Source: Pseudomonadota bacterium (GTDB lineage: Bacteria > Pseudomonadota > Alphaproteobacteria > Rhizobiales > Rhizobiaceae). From it: a DNA stretch of 64,000 nucleotides. The stretch lies in assembly GCA_023457435.1 (NCBI GenBank), contig JAEWLS010000036.1:1-64000 (forward strand). Reading direction: 5' to 3'. Of this stretch, positions 25,307 through 38,629 are shown in pieces. Made by a program: the position numbers and the translations under genes. The notes under the pieces are model-generated. The model was given only the letters and a program-made list of their open reading frames with translations. It was not told the DNA's origin and ran no database searches. How positions within the stretch are numbered: the first letter of the stretch is position 1; each line of letters starts with the position of its first letter.

Positions 25307-26434
25307 TCAGTAGACGACCACGCTGCGGATGCTCTCCCCCGCATGCATCAGGTCGAACCCCTTGTTTATCTCGTCCAGCCTCAGCGTGTGGGTGATCATC
25401 GGGTCGATCTCGATTTTGCCGGCCATGTACCAGTCGACGATCTTCGGGACGTCGGTGCGGCCGCGCGCTCCACCGAAGGCCGTGCCCTTCCACGTCCGCC
25501 CGGTCACGAGCTGGAACGGACGCGTCGAGATCTCCTGGCCGGCACCCGCGACGCCGATGACGATCGATTGACCCCAGCCGCGATGCGCAGCCTCCAGCGC
25601 CTGGCGCATGACCTTGACGTTGCCGGTGCAGTCGAACGTGTAGTCTGCGCCGCCGATCTGGTCGGCGCCGCGCTTGGTCAGGTTGACGAGGTACGGGACG
25701 ATGTCTTCCTCGACTTCCTTCGGATTGACAAAGTGTGTCATTCCAAAGCGTTTGCCCCATTCCTTCTTGGAATTGTTTATGTCGACACCGATGATCATGT
25801 CGGCGCCGGCGAGCCGCAGGCCCTGGATGACGTTGAGGCCGATGCCGCCAAGTCCGAAGACGACCGCCGTTGAACCTTCCTCGACCTTGGCTGTGTTGAT
25901 GACGGCGCCGATGCCGGTGGTGACGCCGCAGCCGATATAGCAGATCTTGTCGAACGGTGCGGCCGGGTCGACCTTCGCGAGCGCGATTTCTGGCAGAACA
26001 GTGTGGTTGGCGAAGGTCGAACAGCCCATGTAGTGGAATATCTTGTCCTTGCCGATCGAGAAGCGGCTGGTCCCGTCCGGCATCAGACCCTGGCCCTGCG
26101 TTGCGCGGATCGCGGTGCACAGGTTGGTCTTGCGCGACAGGCAGGACGGACACTGGCGGCATTCCGGCGTGTAGAGCGGGATGACGTGGTCGCCTTTCCT
26201 GAGGCTGGTCACGCCCGCACCGACATCGACAACCACGCCGGCGCCCTCATGGCCGAGGATGGCTGGGAAGATGCCCTCTGGGTCGGCTCCGGACAGGGTG
26301 AACTCGTCTGTATGGCAAATACCCGTCGCCTTGATCTCGACCAGCACCTCGCCGGCCCGAGGGCCCTCGAGATCCACCTCCATGATCTCGAGCGGCTTAC
26401 CTGCGGCAACTGCGACGGCGGCGCGGGTTTTCAT
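25307..26434 (-). CDS. adhC: S-(hydroxymethyl)glutathione dehydrogenase / class III alcohol dehydrogenase
   Basis: This zinc enzyme oxidises S-hydroxymethylglutathione, the adduct of formaldehyde and glutathione, with NAD+. The 375-residue protein has the catalytic zinc Cys in GICHTDEFTLSG, GHEGAGVV, the structural zinc loop CRQCPSCLSRKTNLC, and the NAD-binding VFGLGGIGLNVIQG. Formaldehyde is released by sarcosine and dimethylglycine oxidation when folate is not loaded, so this gene fits the N-methyl catabolic theme, but it is also a general detoxification gene. The S-formylglutathione hydrolase gene is not in the window. Confidence 0.94.
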   Translation of the reverse strand: MKTRAAVAVAAGKPLEIMEVDLEGPRAGEVLVEIKATGICHTDEFTLSGADPEGIFPAILGHEGAGVVVDVGAGVTSLRKGDHVIPLYTPECRQCPSCLSRKTNLCTAIRATQGQGLMPDGTSRFSIGKDKIFHYMGCSTFANHTVLPEIALAKVDPAAPFDKICYIGCGVTTGIGAVINTAKVEEGSTAVVFGLGGIGLNVIQGLRLAGADMIIGVDINNSKKEWGKRFGMTHFVNPKEVEEDIVPYLVNLTKRGADQIGGADYTFDCTGNVKVMRQALEAAHRGWGQSIVIGVAGAGQEISTRPFQLVTGRTWKGTAFGGARGRTDVPKIVDWYMAGKIEIDPMITHTLRLDEINKGFDLMHAGESIRSVVVY

Positions 26435-26566
26435 GTGGGCTCCTCGCTTGAAAATGCGGCGGCAAGGTCACAGCTTTCGCGGTGGCGATCAACCCCAGGT
26501 CAGCTGTGGACAGCCTAACCGCCGAACCCTTTTCAAGCATCGATGGCCCGAATCTGATTTGATGCC

Positions 26567-30066
<3,500 letters not shown>

Positions 30067-30070
<4 letters not shown>

Positions 30071-31116
30071 ATCGCGTCGCGAACGGTCCCGACGAGGCCT
30101 GCGTCGAGGCTCCACCGAAATCCGTCGGACCCGTGCGCGATCGAGACTTCGCCGCCAAGGGCGTCTTCGGTCGCGCGCTTGAGGATCGCCGTGCCGAACG
30201 AGGCTTTGCCTGGTTTGCTCTCCTTCCCGCTCTCCTGCCATTCGACATGCAGCCGGTCGCCGCTGCGCGACCATCGCATCTGGATTGCGCCCCCGGGCTC
30301 TGAAATGACGCCATGCCGCGCCGCATTGGTGGCGAGCTCGTGGAACGCCAAACCAAGAGCCTGGGCAGCCGGCGGCAGCAATGTCACCGGCGGTCCTTCG
30401 AAGGTGACCAGACCTTCGCAGTAGGGCGCAGTCTGCGTCCGTGCGAGAGTTCCAAGGTCGACGCCGCGCCAGTCGGCATAAATCAGCAGGTTCTGGATGG
30501 CAGATAACGCCTGCAGGCGTTGTGAAATGCGATTGACCAGCTCCGCCGGCGGAGTGGAATTCGCGGTCTTGCGGACCATGGCTTCGACGACGGCGAGAAG
30601 GTTTTTCGACCGGTGATTGACCTCCCGCATCAGCAGGCGTTGCGTCTCCTCGGCCCTGACGCGCTCGGTAATGTCGCGCGCGATCTTCGATGCGCCGACG
30701 ATCTTCCCGCCTGCTTCGCGTATCGGCGATATGCTCAGAGAGACGTTGATGAACGCCCCGTCCTTTCGCACGCGAACCGTCTCGAAATGCTCGATACGTT
30801 CACCCATGCGGATGCGCTCAAGGATCACGGCTTCTTCGTTCTGGCGATCCGGCGGGATGAGGATCATCACCGATTGGCCGATCATCTCCTCGGCAGTGTA
30901 GCCGAAAACGATCTGGGCGCCGCGATTCCAGGACGTGATTTTGCTGGTCAGATCCTTGCTGACGATGGCGTCCTGCGAGGATTCAACGATTGAGGCCAGC
31001 AGCTGCATTTGCTGGTGGCTGTCGTTAACTCCGGCGCCGGTAGTCGCCCTGCCCAAAACACACAGCTCCGATGCCGTTGGACCGGCGGCGTTTAGCGCCG
31101 GCCGGTCCTTGGTCAT
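30067..31116 (-). CDS. PAS domain HWE-family sensor histidine kinase
   Basis: This 349-residue soluble kinase has one PAS domain (about 35-160, with SKDLTSKITSWNRGAQ and the FGYTAEEMIG turn) and an HWE-type kinase core. The phosphoacceptor His lies in REVNHRSKNLLAVV, the N-box in AFHELATNAARHG, and the WxE of HWE kinases in HVEWQESG. No membrane segments are seen, so it senses a cytosolic signal. No response regulator is adjacent. HWE kinases are abundant in rhizobia and often act in the general stress response, but the role here is open. Confidence 0.88.
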
Positions 31117-31280
31117 TACACTGCAATGGTTGCAGCAAAATTCAGCCGCGGTAGCGGTCTGAAGGAATTAAGTGACGATGGCAACTGCCGGGGCGGGGCA
31201 AGGTCTTGGGGGAGGGGAAACCTTTGTCGCCATCGTCTGGCACAAGAACGAGCGTCGAACTCGTTGGTTCCCGATGTTTC

Positions 31281-32693
31281 TCACTTTTTTTCATAGGCGG
31301 CGCGCGCCTCGCCGATGGTCGCGATCTTTTGCCTTAGCGGGCCCCAGTCATCATCGCTCGCGATGGGAGCCCACAGGGCTTCCACCTCGTCGATGAGAAG
31401 CGTGCAAGGTTCGTCTCCGGCAAAGTACGCGCTATCAGCACCACTTATGACAGGATGATTTTCGAACGCCTCGCGCACGGGAACGAACTCGGGTCGCTGG
31501 TAGAATTCCGCCGCGGGGCTTCTCGTAAGCCGCTCGCCGGAACTATTGCCGCCGCGGCAGTCAAAGAAGAAGCGCTCGAACGGCATGCGCGTCTCTGCAA
31601 GAAACCGCCAGACCGTGCCGACCAACTCGTGCCCGGCTTCGGCGCCAGCGTCTCCAAGGCCCAGCCTAGCTCGTATCGCCTCGGCGAAACGTGCGCGAAA
31701 CACCTCGCCGAATGATTCCAGCACGGGCATCAAAGCTTGCTGGGTCGCCAGCGGCAGCAGGCACTCGGCGAGCCTTGTCAGGTTCCAAAGCAGCGTGTCG
31801 GGTTGCCGGCCGAACGCGTATAGGCCGGTTTCGTCGAAGTATGCTGCCGTGAATGCCGGATCGAGCACAGGTGCGAAGCGCCACGGGCCGTAGTCGAAGC
31901 TCTCGCCTGTCACATTGATATTGTCTGTATTCAACACACCATGGACGAAGCCCGCAGCCATCCACCGCGCGCCTGTATCGGCGACACGGCGGCCAACCTC
32001 GCCGAGAAACGCAACCGTGCGCTCGCCCTGGTCGTCGACCCAGGCGTAAGGGAAATAGGTCCGGATCGTGTGGTCCATCAGCCGGGCAATGTTGTCGTGT
32101 TGATCGAGGTAGAGCAGCCGCTGAAAGCTGCCGATGCGGATATGCGAGTGGCTCAACCGCGTCAGTACGCAGGAGCGCGTCGGCGACGGCTCGTCGCCGC
32201 GCCACAGGGCTTCGCCGGTTTCGACGATGCTGAACGTTTTCGACGTCTCGACGCCGAGCGATTCGAGCATCTCGGTCGCCAGAAGCTCGCGGACGCCGCC
32301 TTTCAGCGTCAGCCGGCCGTCGGCGGTGCGAGACCATGGTGTTGTGCCGCTACCCTTGGTCCCCAAGTCCAGCAGGCGGCCGCGGTCGTCGAACAGCTGT
32401 GCGAACAGGAAGCCTCGGCCGTCGCCAAGGTCCGGATTGTAGCTGCGGAACTGGTGCCCGTGATAGCGCAGGGCCATGGGCTGCGCAAGACTTCCGGGCA
32501 GGGGTTCGAAGCTGCCGAAATGGTTGACCCACTCGTCATCGGTCAGTTTATCGAGGCCAACTCTCGCCGCCCAGCGATCGTTGCGGAAGCGGAGTGTGCG
32601 CTGGGGAAAATCGGCCGGACGGACAAGATCATGGAACTCCGGTCCAAGGTCCGCATGCCGCGTCGAAGGCTTGAAGTTGGTTGAAAGTGGCAT
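31281..32693 (-). CDS. selO: Protein adenylyltransferase SelO (YdiU)
   Basis: SelO is a pseudokinase-fold enzyme that transfers AMP to Ser/Thr/Tyr of target proteins, with roles in redox stress. The 470-residue protein has the ATP site in LGTKGSGTTPWSRTADGRLT, RSCVLTRLSHSHIRIG, and HGVLNTDNINVTG followed by DYGPW, holding the Asn and Asp metal ligands. The ATG at 32693 gives the family N-terminus; the frame runs 46 codons further upstream without similarity. The 288 bases upstream of it hold nothing I can identify. Confidence 0.9.
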   Translation of the reverse strand: MPLSTNFKPSTRHADLGPEFHDLVRPADFPQRTLRFRNDRWAARVGLDKLTDDEWVNHFGSFEPLPGSLAQPMALRYHGHQFRSYNPDLGDGRGFLFAQLFDDRGRLLDLGTKGSGTTPWSRTADGRLTLKGGVRELLATEMLESLGVETSKTFSIVETGEALWRGDEPSPTRSCVLTRLSHSHIRIGSFQRLLYLDQHDNIARLMDHTIRTYFPYAWVDDQGERTVAFLGEVGRRVADTGARWMAAGFVHGVLNTDNINVTGESFDYGPWRFAPVLDPAFTAAYFDETGLYAFGRQPDTLLWNLTRLAECLLPLATQQALMPVLESFGEVFRARFAEAIRARLGLGDAGAEAGHELVGTVWRFLAETRMPFERFFFDCRGGNSSGERLTRSPAAEFYQRPEFVPVREAFENHPVISGADSAYFAGDEPCTLLIDEVEALWAPIASDDDWGPLRQKIATIGEARAAYEKK

Positions 32694-32981
32694 CGTGTCC
32701 GCAATCGATGGTGTGCGCAGGCTCAGAACCGTTACGTCGCCATAAGGGTCCGTGATCGCGCAATTTCCTGGTAATGCATAGCAAGATAAGCAATTTTTCG
32801 GGAACTTGCCGCCGCGGCCTTCGCGCCGCACCGCACCCCATTGTGGTAGGCATGTCCCAACCTGCCCGGCGTACGAGGCGCCGGGCAGGCCCGAAATTCT
32901 CCAGCGTCATGCCGAAGTCCAGATTGACCCGTAGTGATGGTGCTCCATCTGTGATGCACGAAGGGCTTCGAGGAGACGTCA

Positions 32982-33299
32982 ATGTCACAAACTCATGCCT
33001 CGCTCGCGGCGATCGTGTCGCTGCTGCTGGCAACCACAGTCGCTGCGCAGGCGGCGCGTCCGGACACACGAACGATGACCTGCGATCAGGTGCACAGGCT
33101 GCTGGACAGCCGTGGCGCCGTGGTCATGACGACAGGCACGCATACTTATGACCGCTTCATCGGCGGCGGCGGCCAGTGTTTCCGACCCGAGGAGCCGACG
33201 ATGACTTCGGTCAGGGCGAAAGACACGCGAAACTGTCCGGTCTACAAGTGCGAAACGCCGCGCGACGACTTCTTCCGCGACAGGATGTGGCGCCGCTGA
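32982..33299 (+). CDS. Small secreted cysteine-containing protein
   Basis: This 105-residue product has a signal peptide (hydrophobic LAAIVSLLLATTVAAQA, cleavage after AQA) and a mature part of about 80 residues with four cysteines, in MTCDQVHRLL, GQCFRPEE, NCPVY and KCETPR, likely forming disulfides in the periplasm. The pattern TCDQV, GAVVMTTGTHTYDRFI and CPVYKC recalls a short conserved protein common in Rhizobiales with no assigned function. GAGGAGACGTCA precedes the ATG. Its stop is directly abutted by the stop of the convergent XRE-cupin gene (TGATCA). Confidence 0.8.
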   Translation: MSQTHASLAAIVSLLLATTVAAQAARPDTRTMTCDQVHRLLDSRGAVVMTTGTHTYDRFIGGGGQCFRPEEPTMTSVRAKDTRNCPVYKCETPRDDFFRDRMWRR

Positions 33300-33908
33300 T
33301 CAGTAGGCCGGCGGCGACATCACCCAGATGATCTCGGCGTCGACGGCACCCTCGTTGCGCCAGCCGACAGCCTTTCCCTTGAACCGGAAGCTGTCCCCGG
33401 CGGCGAGGTGGTGTGCGACGCCGTCGATATCCATCAAGAGGGACCCGGCCACCAGATAACCGGACTCCTCGACATCGCGTCTCGCCGGGAAAGCAGCGGC
33501 TGCGCCGGGCAACACGACGCGGCGGCGCATCTGGCAGCTCCCGCCGAGGGACGGCGACAGAAGCTCTTCAAGAAGACCAGCGTTCGATTGCCCGAGTTGG
33601 CGGCGCTGATGCGCGCGTACGACCGTGCCGCTCTCTGGCTCCGGTGCGGCCCCGCGTGGATCGAACAGACTCAGTGGAACACCGAAGGTGTCGGCCATCC
33701 TTCGCAGGTCGGCGAGGGTGGGCATCGAAATTCCGCGCTCGACCTGGCTCAGCCAGCCGACGGACCTGCCGATGCGTTCCGAGATCTGCGCAAGCGTGAG
33801 GTTTTTCGCCTGGCGCATCGCGCGCAGGTCATGCGAGAGGCGCTGGTCTAGCCGCGCTAGCGCGCGTTGCAGACTGCTGTCCTTGGCTGGATTCCCGGAC
33901 TCGACCAT
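33300..33908 (-). CDS. XRE-cupin transcriptional regulator
   Basis: This 202-residue regulator has an N-terminal HTH_3 domain (LTLAQISERIGRSVGWLSQV, about 38-57) and a C-terminal cupin domain of about 70 residues (VEESGYLVAGSLLMDIDG, AAGDSFRFKG). Such proteins commonly control amine, amino acid or polyamine catabolism, sensing a small metabolite in the cupin. It lies close to a nitroreductase and soxBDAG, so it is a candidate regulator of the sarcosine genes, but no operator was identified. Confidence 0.87.
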   Translation of the reverse strand: MVESGNPAKDSSLQRALARLDQRLSHDLRAMRQAKNLTLAQISERIGRSVGWLSQVERGISMPTLADLRRMADTFGVPLSLFDPRGAAPEPESGTVVRAHQRRQLGQSNAGLLEELLSPSLGGSCQMRRRVVLPGAAAAFPARRDVEESGYLVAGSLLMDIDGVAHHLAAGDSFRFKGKAVGWRNEGAVDAEIIWVMSPPAY

Positions 33909-34075
33909 CAGAACTGCCCTGCCAATTCCATTTGACGACCCGATGGTGAAATTCTAAAGCTGATTTTCACCGCCTTGTCGAGCATATAGCGCTTCTGGGG
34001 GAAGTGCAGCCGGTCGGGGACCGGAGCGAGTCGGACCGGCGGGTCGGTTCACATGGCCAGAGAGGGATGGTGCCG

Positions 34076-34786
34076 ATGCTGGCTCCGGACAGACGCGCAG
34101 GCGATTCCGGCGTGGCCGAGACAGTCGACAACGCTATTCTCACCCGGCGTTCGGTGCGGGCCTTCAAACCCGATCCGGTCGACGATGACACCATTCGTGA
34201 CATTCTCGTGCTTGGTTCGCGGGCCCCTTCCGGTACCAACATGCAGCCATGGAAGGCATATGTCGCGAAAGGCGGCGTCAAGGACGCGATCTCGAAGGCG
34301 ATACTGGAATCCGGCAAGCGTGCCGAGAAGATCGAATGGGACGAGTACCGCTACTATCCCGACAAGTTCTTCGAGCCTTACCTGACGCGGCGCCGGACCG
34401 TCGGCTTCGCGCTCTACGATGCACTCGGCATTCAGCGCCGCGAGGTGGAGCGCATGCGCGCCCAGCACGACCGCAACTTCGTCTTCTTCGATGCGCCTGT
34501 CGGCATGATCTTCACGATCGACCGGCGGCTAAACAAGGGCTCCTGGATCGACCACGGAATGTTCTTGCAGACTGTCATGCTGGCAGCGCGCGGCCGTGGG
34601 CTGCACACCTGTCCGCAGGCGGCGTTCGCGCCGTACCACAAGGAGATCCGCCCGATCCTCGGCATACCTGACGAAGAGATCGTCGTTTGCGGCATGGCGC
34701 TTGGCTACGAAGACACGGACAAGCCGGAAAACAATTTCCATACGGAGCGCGCGCCGCTCGACGAGTGGGTCAAGTTCGTCGACTGA
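34076..34786 (+). CDS. Nitroreductase family protein
   Basis: This FMN-dependent oxidoreductase of about 236 residues has the classic opening NAILTRRSVRAFKPDPVDDD, then GSRAPSGTNMQPWKAYV and a C-terminal VVCGMALGYED. It belongs to the larger nitroreductase branch and is distinct from the YdjA-like copy at 11.1 kb. The start is uncertain: ATG 34076 has GAGAGGG nine bases upstream, whereas ATG 34067 abuts it. It converges on soxG with five bases between stops. Substrate unknown. Confidence 0.86.
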   Translation: MLAPDRRAGDSGVAETVDNAILTRRSVRAFKPDPVDDDTIRDILVLGSRAPSGTNMQPWKAYVAKGGVKDAISKAILESGKRAEKIEWDEYRYYPDKFFEPYLTRRRTVGFALYDALGIQRREVERMRAQHDRNFVFFDAPVGMIFTIDRRLNKGSWIDHGMFLQTVMLAARGRGLHTCPQAAFAPYHKEIRPILGIPDEEIVVCGMALGYEDTDKPENNFHTERAPLDEWVKFVD

Positions 34787-34791
34787 GCGGG

Positions 34792-35379
34792 TCAGACTAC
34801 CTCGTAGCCAACCTCTTCAGCGAGGTGTCCGAGCGACTTCCAGAAGCTGCGCGCGAACGAGCGGAAGACAACCAAATCGAACTGGCTCTCGCCGCTTCGC
34901 TGTATCTGCGCGAAGACATCGTGGTGCGCCGTTGCGCAACCGGACCCTACGGGAAACGAAGACACCGCGAAATCGATGGGGAAGAGCTTCGATAGCACCC
35001 ACTCGACCTTTTTGCCCGACACGCGGATGACGGTACGGCCATGCGAAAGGTCGACAACGGTTCCGGCGTCCGCGGTCAATGCACCGGCGAGGCGTGCGGC
35101 CGTGTCCTCGGCCTGATCGAGCACGAGCCATTTTCCAGGCGCAAAACCGAATGCCGAGGAGCGCGGTTCTGCGATGCCCGCGCGGGGTGTGTGCGGTAGC
35201 GCCAACCCAGTGGCCGCGCCAATCGCCGAAAGTGCCACTGCCTCGGCGCCGGGCCAGGCAACGACCTCCACGATCGAACCCGGTTTGAGCTCCAACATGC
35301 GAAAACCGACGCCGCCGCTGAAATTGCCGTGGCTGCCCGGCCGATACGCGGCCCCGAGCGGCGATTCTCGCTCAACCAT
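34792..35379 (-). CDS. soxG: Sarcosine oxidase gamma subunit
   Basis: SoxG is the smallest-fold partner of the heterotetrameric sarcosine oxidase, resembling a GcvT-like domain. The 195-residue protein starts MVERESPLGAAYRPG and includes LELKPGSIVEVVAWPG, WLVLDQ and VVDLSHGRTVIRVSG, typical of the family. ATG 35379 has GGGAGG eight bases upstream and overlaps the end of soxA by eight bases, so the two are translationally coupled. Last gene of soxBDAG. Confidence 0.93.
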   Translation of the reverse strand: MVERESPLGAAYRPGSHGNFSGGVGFRMLELKPGSIVEVVAWPGAEAVALSAIGAATGLALPHTPRAGIAEPRSSAFGFAPGKWLVLDQAEDTAARLAGALTADAGTVVDLSHGRTVIRVSGKKVEWVLSKLFPIDFAVSSFPVGSGCATAHHDVFAQIQRSGESQFDLVVFRSFARSFWKSLGHLAEEVGYEVV

Positions 35380-38302
35380 GCATGCGCCTCCCATCGGGGT
35401 CAAAGAAGTGGTGGCTCACGATTTCGACAGGGCCGAAGCGACCGCGCAGCGGATCCGACACGAAGGCGCGCTGGCCGTGCATCGCCTTGCCGCCCTTTAC
35501 AAGCGCCAGCCCGATGTATTTCTCGAGCGCCGGAGAATAGCACACCGCCGTCACATGCCCGACGCTCTCGCCGAGATCGTCGAGGCTTCCGTTCCTGACG
35601 ATATGAGAGCCGCCGTTCAGCGCGCGTCCGTCGAGAGACACGACGCCGACGAGACGAACCCGGTCTCGGCTGGCGAGTTCACCGCGGTCCATGACGGCAG
35701 AGCCGATGAATGGCTTTTTCTTGGACAGCATCCAGTCGAGATGGAGGTCGCGCGCTGTGGTGCGGCCGTCGATCTCCGAGCCGGTGACATGGCCTTTCTC
35801 GATGCGCAGCGTGCCCGATGCCTCGAGCCCATACGGCACGATGCCGAATGACCCGCCGGCACGCATCAACGCCTCCCAGACATGGGTTCCGTGGCCGGCC
35901 CCGCAGTAGACCTCGTAGGCCAGTTCGCCGGAGAAGGAGAGACGACAGACCAAAACCGGAGCGCCGTCGATCTCGCCGCGCACAATGCCCATGAATGGTA
36001 GCGTGACGTCATCGACCGCTGTTCCGCTCAGAGCCTTTTCCAGGACTTTGCGCGCGTTCGGGCCGGCAAGCGCTGCTCCCGCCCACTCGTCGGTCACCGA
36101 CGTCAGGCTGACCCGCAGGTGCGGCCAGACGACATCGAGGAAGTACTCGAGATGCTGCATGACCTTGCCGGCATTGACCGTTGTCGTGGTCATCAGGAAG
36201 TCGTGCTCGCCCAGCCGCCAGGTGGTGCCGTCGTCCATAACGAGCCCATCCTCGCGCAGCATCAGGCCGTAGCGCGCCTTGCCGACCGGGAGAGTGGAGA
36301 AGACGTTCGTGTAGACGCGGTCCAGAAAATCAGCGGCGTCGGGTCCCTTCACCGCGATCTTGCCGAGCGTCGAGACGTCCAAGAGCCCAACGCTGGCACG
36401 GACAGCCCGGGCTTCGCGAACATATGCCTGTTCGACCGTTTCGCCCGGCAGCCCGTAGATCATGGGGCGATGCCAGAGGCCGACAGTATAGGTGCGCGCG
36501 CCGCGCTCGATGTGCCAGTCGTGCGTCGGCACCAGACGATCGGGCTTGAATTCACCGGCGCGTTCGGCGGCGATCGACGCGATCGACACCGGCGCGTAGG
36601 GCGCCCGGAACCGCGTCGTCCCGACCTCCGGGATGGGAACGCCGCGCGCCGCGGCCATGATGGCGAGGCCGGGCACGTTGGACGTCTTGCCCTGGTCCGT
36701 CGCCATGCCGAGCGTCGTGTAGCGCTTGAGATGCTCGACGGAGACGAAGCCCTCGCGGTGCGCAAGCCGCACGTCGTCAGCGGTCACGTCGTGTTGCAGG
36801 TCGACGAACGCCTTCTTGCCCTGGATCTCGAAGACCGGTGCTGGCGCGGTGTCGAGCGCCGGAGCGTCGACGCTGCTCTCGGGCAGTATTCTGGCGGTCT
36901 CGAACTCGCCCTTGAAACCGCCGACCCCGGACCAATTCTGCGTTGGCGCGGGAGGCATGAAGGCTTGCAGGGTCTCACTCCATTCCGGTTTCTGGCCGGC
37001 CTGGCTGGCGAGGTGGATCTGCGGCGACCAACCGCCGGAAATCGCGAGAAAGTCGGCCGCGATCTTGCGCCCTTCGCCGGCGACCTTGCCGTCGGCGAAG
37101 CGGCGTACTTCGATGCCGGTCAGAGCCTTGCTGCCGGACGTGCCGGTCACCGCGTGGCCCAGTAGAAGCTCGCCGCCGGCCAGGCTCGCGAGGTCGCGCG
37201 CGGCATCGCCGACCGAGGGGCGGACATCGACGATAGCGGCAATCGTCGCGCCGCTCTTCGCCAGGGCGGCGGCCGCTGCATAGGCAGAATCGTTGTTCGT
37301 GAAGATCGCGACAGCAGAGCCCGGCAGAACGCCGAACTCGGCGGCGTAGCGTTGTGCGGCGGAAGCCAGCATTACGCCCGGACTGTCGTTGCCAGGAAAA
37401 ACTAGCGGGCGCTCGATAGCGCCCGTGGCAAGCACGACCTCACCGGCGCGAATGATCCAGTGCCGGTGTCGCGGCTCGCCGCGAGCCATGCTCTTCTTGT
37501 GATCCCCGACGCGCTCGATCGCGGCGAGGACGTTGCCGTCATAATAGCCCCACGCGGTGGTGCGGGTGATCACCCGCACGTTCGCGAGACCGCTAAGCTC
37601 GTCCGCCGCATCCGCCGCCCAGTCCGCGGCGGGCCGTCCGTCGATCGTCTCGCCCGACCACTTCGCCGAGCCGCCGAGGAGCGGATCCATCTCGGCGACG
37701 ATGACCCGCTTGCCGGAAGCGGCGGCCTGCCTTGCGGCGGCAATGCCGGCAGGCCCAGCGCCGACGACAAGGACGTCGCAGAATGCGTTCATCCGCTCGT
37801 AGCGCCAAGGATCCCTCGCGGTGTCGGCGCGACCGAGACCCGCGGCGCGGCGGATGAACCACTCGCAGAACATCCAGAAGCGCGTGCCCTTCAGCGGGCC
37901 AATGACAGGGCCGACGAACGTCTTGTAGTAGAAGCCGGCCGAAATCAGGTTTCCCGCCAGGCCGTTTATGGCGCCGACATCGAACGAGAGCGACGGAAAC
38001 CGATTCTGGCTTACAGCGGCCAGGCCGTCGTAGAGTTCCACCTGTGTGGCGGGGATGTTCGGCTCGCGCACGCCGTCGCGCAGCACAGTCACGAGAGCAT
38101 TGGGCTCTTCCGCGCCAGCCGAGAAGATGCCGCGCGGGCGGTGATACTTGAACGAGCGGCCTATCAGCCGCACGCCGTTGGCCAGCAGTGCCGACGCGAG
38201 CGTGTCGCCCGCGTGTCCCGTCAGCGGGCGTCCGTCGAATGTGAAGCGTATGGTCTTGAGGCGGTCGATGCGGCCGCCCGCCGCCGTTCGGCGCGCGCTC
38301 AT
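35372..38302 (-). CDS. soxA: Sarcosine oxidase alpha subunit
   Basis: SoxA is the 976-residue subunit of the four-chain sarcosine oxidase that demethylates sarcosine to glycine, passing the methyl as methylene-tetrahydrofolate or formaldehyde and making H2O2. It has an N-terminal 2Fe-2S-like fold without cluster (TIRFTFDGRPLTGHAGDTLA), an NAD-binding Rossmann region (VVGAGPAGIAAARQAAASGK, about 150), and a C-terminal GcvT-like folate-binding half. ATG 38302 overlaps the soxD stop by four bases (ATGA). The frame continues upstream but that part is not similar to the family. Confidence 0.95.
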   Translation of the reverse strand: MSARRTAAGGRIDRLKTIRFTFDGRPLTGHAGDTLASALLANGVRLIGRSFKYHRPRGIFSAGAEEPNALVTVLRDGVREPNIPATQVELYDGLAAVSQNRFPSLSFDVGAINGLAGNLISAGFYYKTFVGPVIGPLKGTRFWMFCEWFIRRAAGLGRADTARDPWRYERMNAFCDVLVVGAGPAGIAAARQAAASGKRVIVAEMDPLLGGSAKWSGETIDGRPAADWAADAADELSGLANVRVITRTTAWGYYDGNVLAAIERVGDHKKSMARGEPRHRHWIIRAGEVVLATGAIERPLVFPGNDSPGVMLASAAQRYAAEFGVLPGSAVAIFTNNDSAYAAAAALAKSGATIAAIVDVRPSVGDAARDLASLAGGELLLGHAVTGTSGSKALTGIEVRRFADGKVAGEGRKIAADFLAISGGWSPQIHLASQAGQKPEWSETLQAFMPPAPTQNWSGVGGFKGEFETARILPESSVDAPALDTAPAPVFEIQGKKAFVDLQHDVTADDVRLAHREGFVSVEHLKRYTTLGMATDQGKTSNVPGLAIMAAARGVPIPEVGTTRFRAPYAPVSIASIAAERAGEFKPDRLVPTHDWHIERGARTYTVGLWHRPMIYGLPGETVEQAYVREARAVRASVGLLDVSTLGKIAVKGPDAADFLDRVYTNVFSTLPVGKARYGLMLREDGLVMDDGTTWRLGEHDFLMTTTTVNAGKVMQHLEYFLDVVWPHLRVSLTSVTDEWAGAALAGPNARKVLEKALSGTAVDDVTLPFMGIVRGEIDGAPVLVCRLSFSGELAYEVYCGAGHGTHVWEALMRAGGSFGIVPYGLEASGTLRIEKGHVTGSEIDGRTTARDLHLDWMLSKKKPFIGSAVMDRGELASRDRVRLVGVVSLDGRALNGGSHIVRNGSLDDLGESVGHVTAVCYSPALEKYIGLALVKGGKAMHGQRAFVSDPLRGRFGPVEIVSHHFFDPDGRRMHG

Positions 38303-38607
38303 ACCGATTTCTTCCGGCTGCGGGACTTTTCGGGTGTCTGCACGACAGGCGGCCTGGGTCGCGCAAGCTCGGCCGAGCTGATCACGTGCGTGAGGGTGTT
38401 CCGGACTACGGTCAGGTGGCTCCGGCACCCTCCCGCATGCTGCCAGTATTCGCGATGCGGGCCGGCGGCGTTGGTGCGCTGGAAGACGTAATCCGTCCAC
38501 GCCTTCGGATCGTTGGACATAGGGTCTGGCCGCACGCGGTTGGCGTCACCCTGGTACGAGAATTCGGCGACGTCGCGCGGGCCGCAATAGGGGCAGGTGA
38601 TCAGCAT
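38299..38607 (-). CDS. soxD: Sarcosine oxidase delta subunit
   Basis: SoxD is a small zinc-binding subunit. The 102-residue protein begins MLITCPYCGPRDVAEFSYQG with the first zinc cysteines, followed by the conserved WTDYVFQRTN, REYWQHAGGCR with further ligands, and a basic tail. It is 22 bases downstream of soxB and overlaps soxA by four bases. The order B-D-A-G is the standard one. Confidence 0.95.
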   Translation of the reverse strand: MLITCPYCGPRDVAEFSYQGDANRVRPDPMSNDPKAWTDYVFQRTNAAGPHREYWQHAGGCRSHLTVVRNTLTHVISSAELARPRPPVVQTPEKSRSRKKSV

Positions 38608-38629
38608 GGCTTGTTGTCCGGCCGCATCG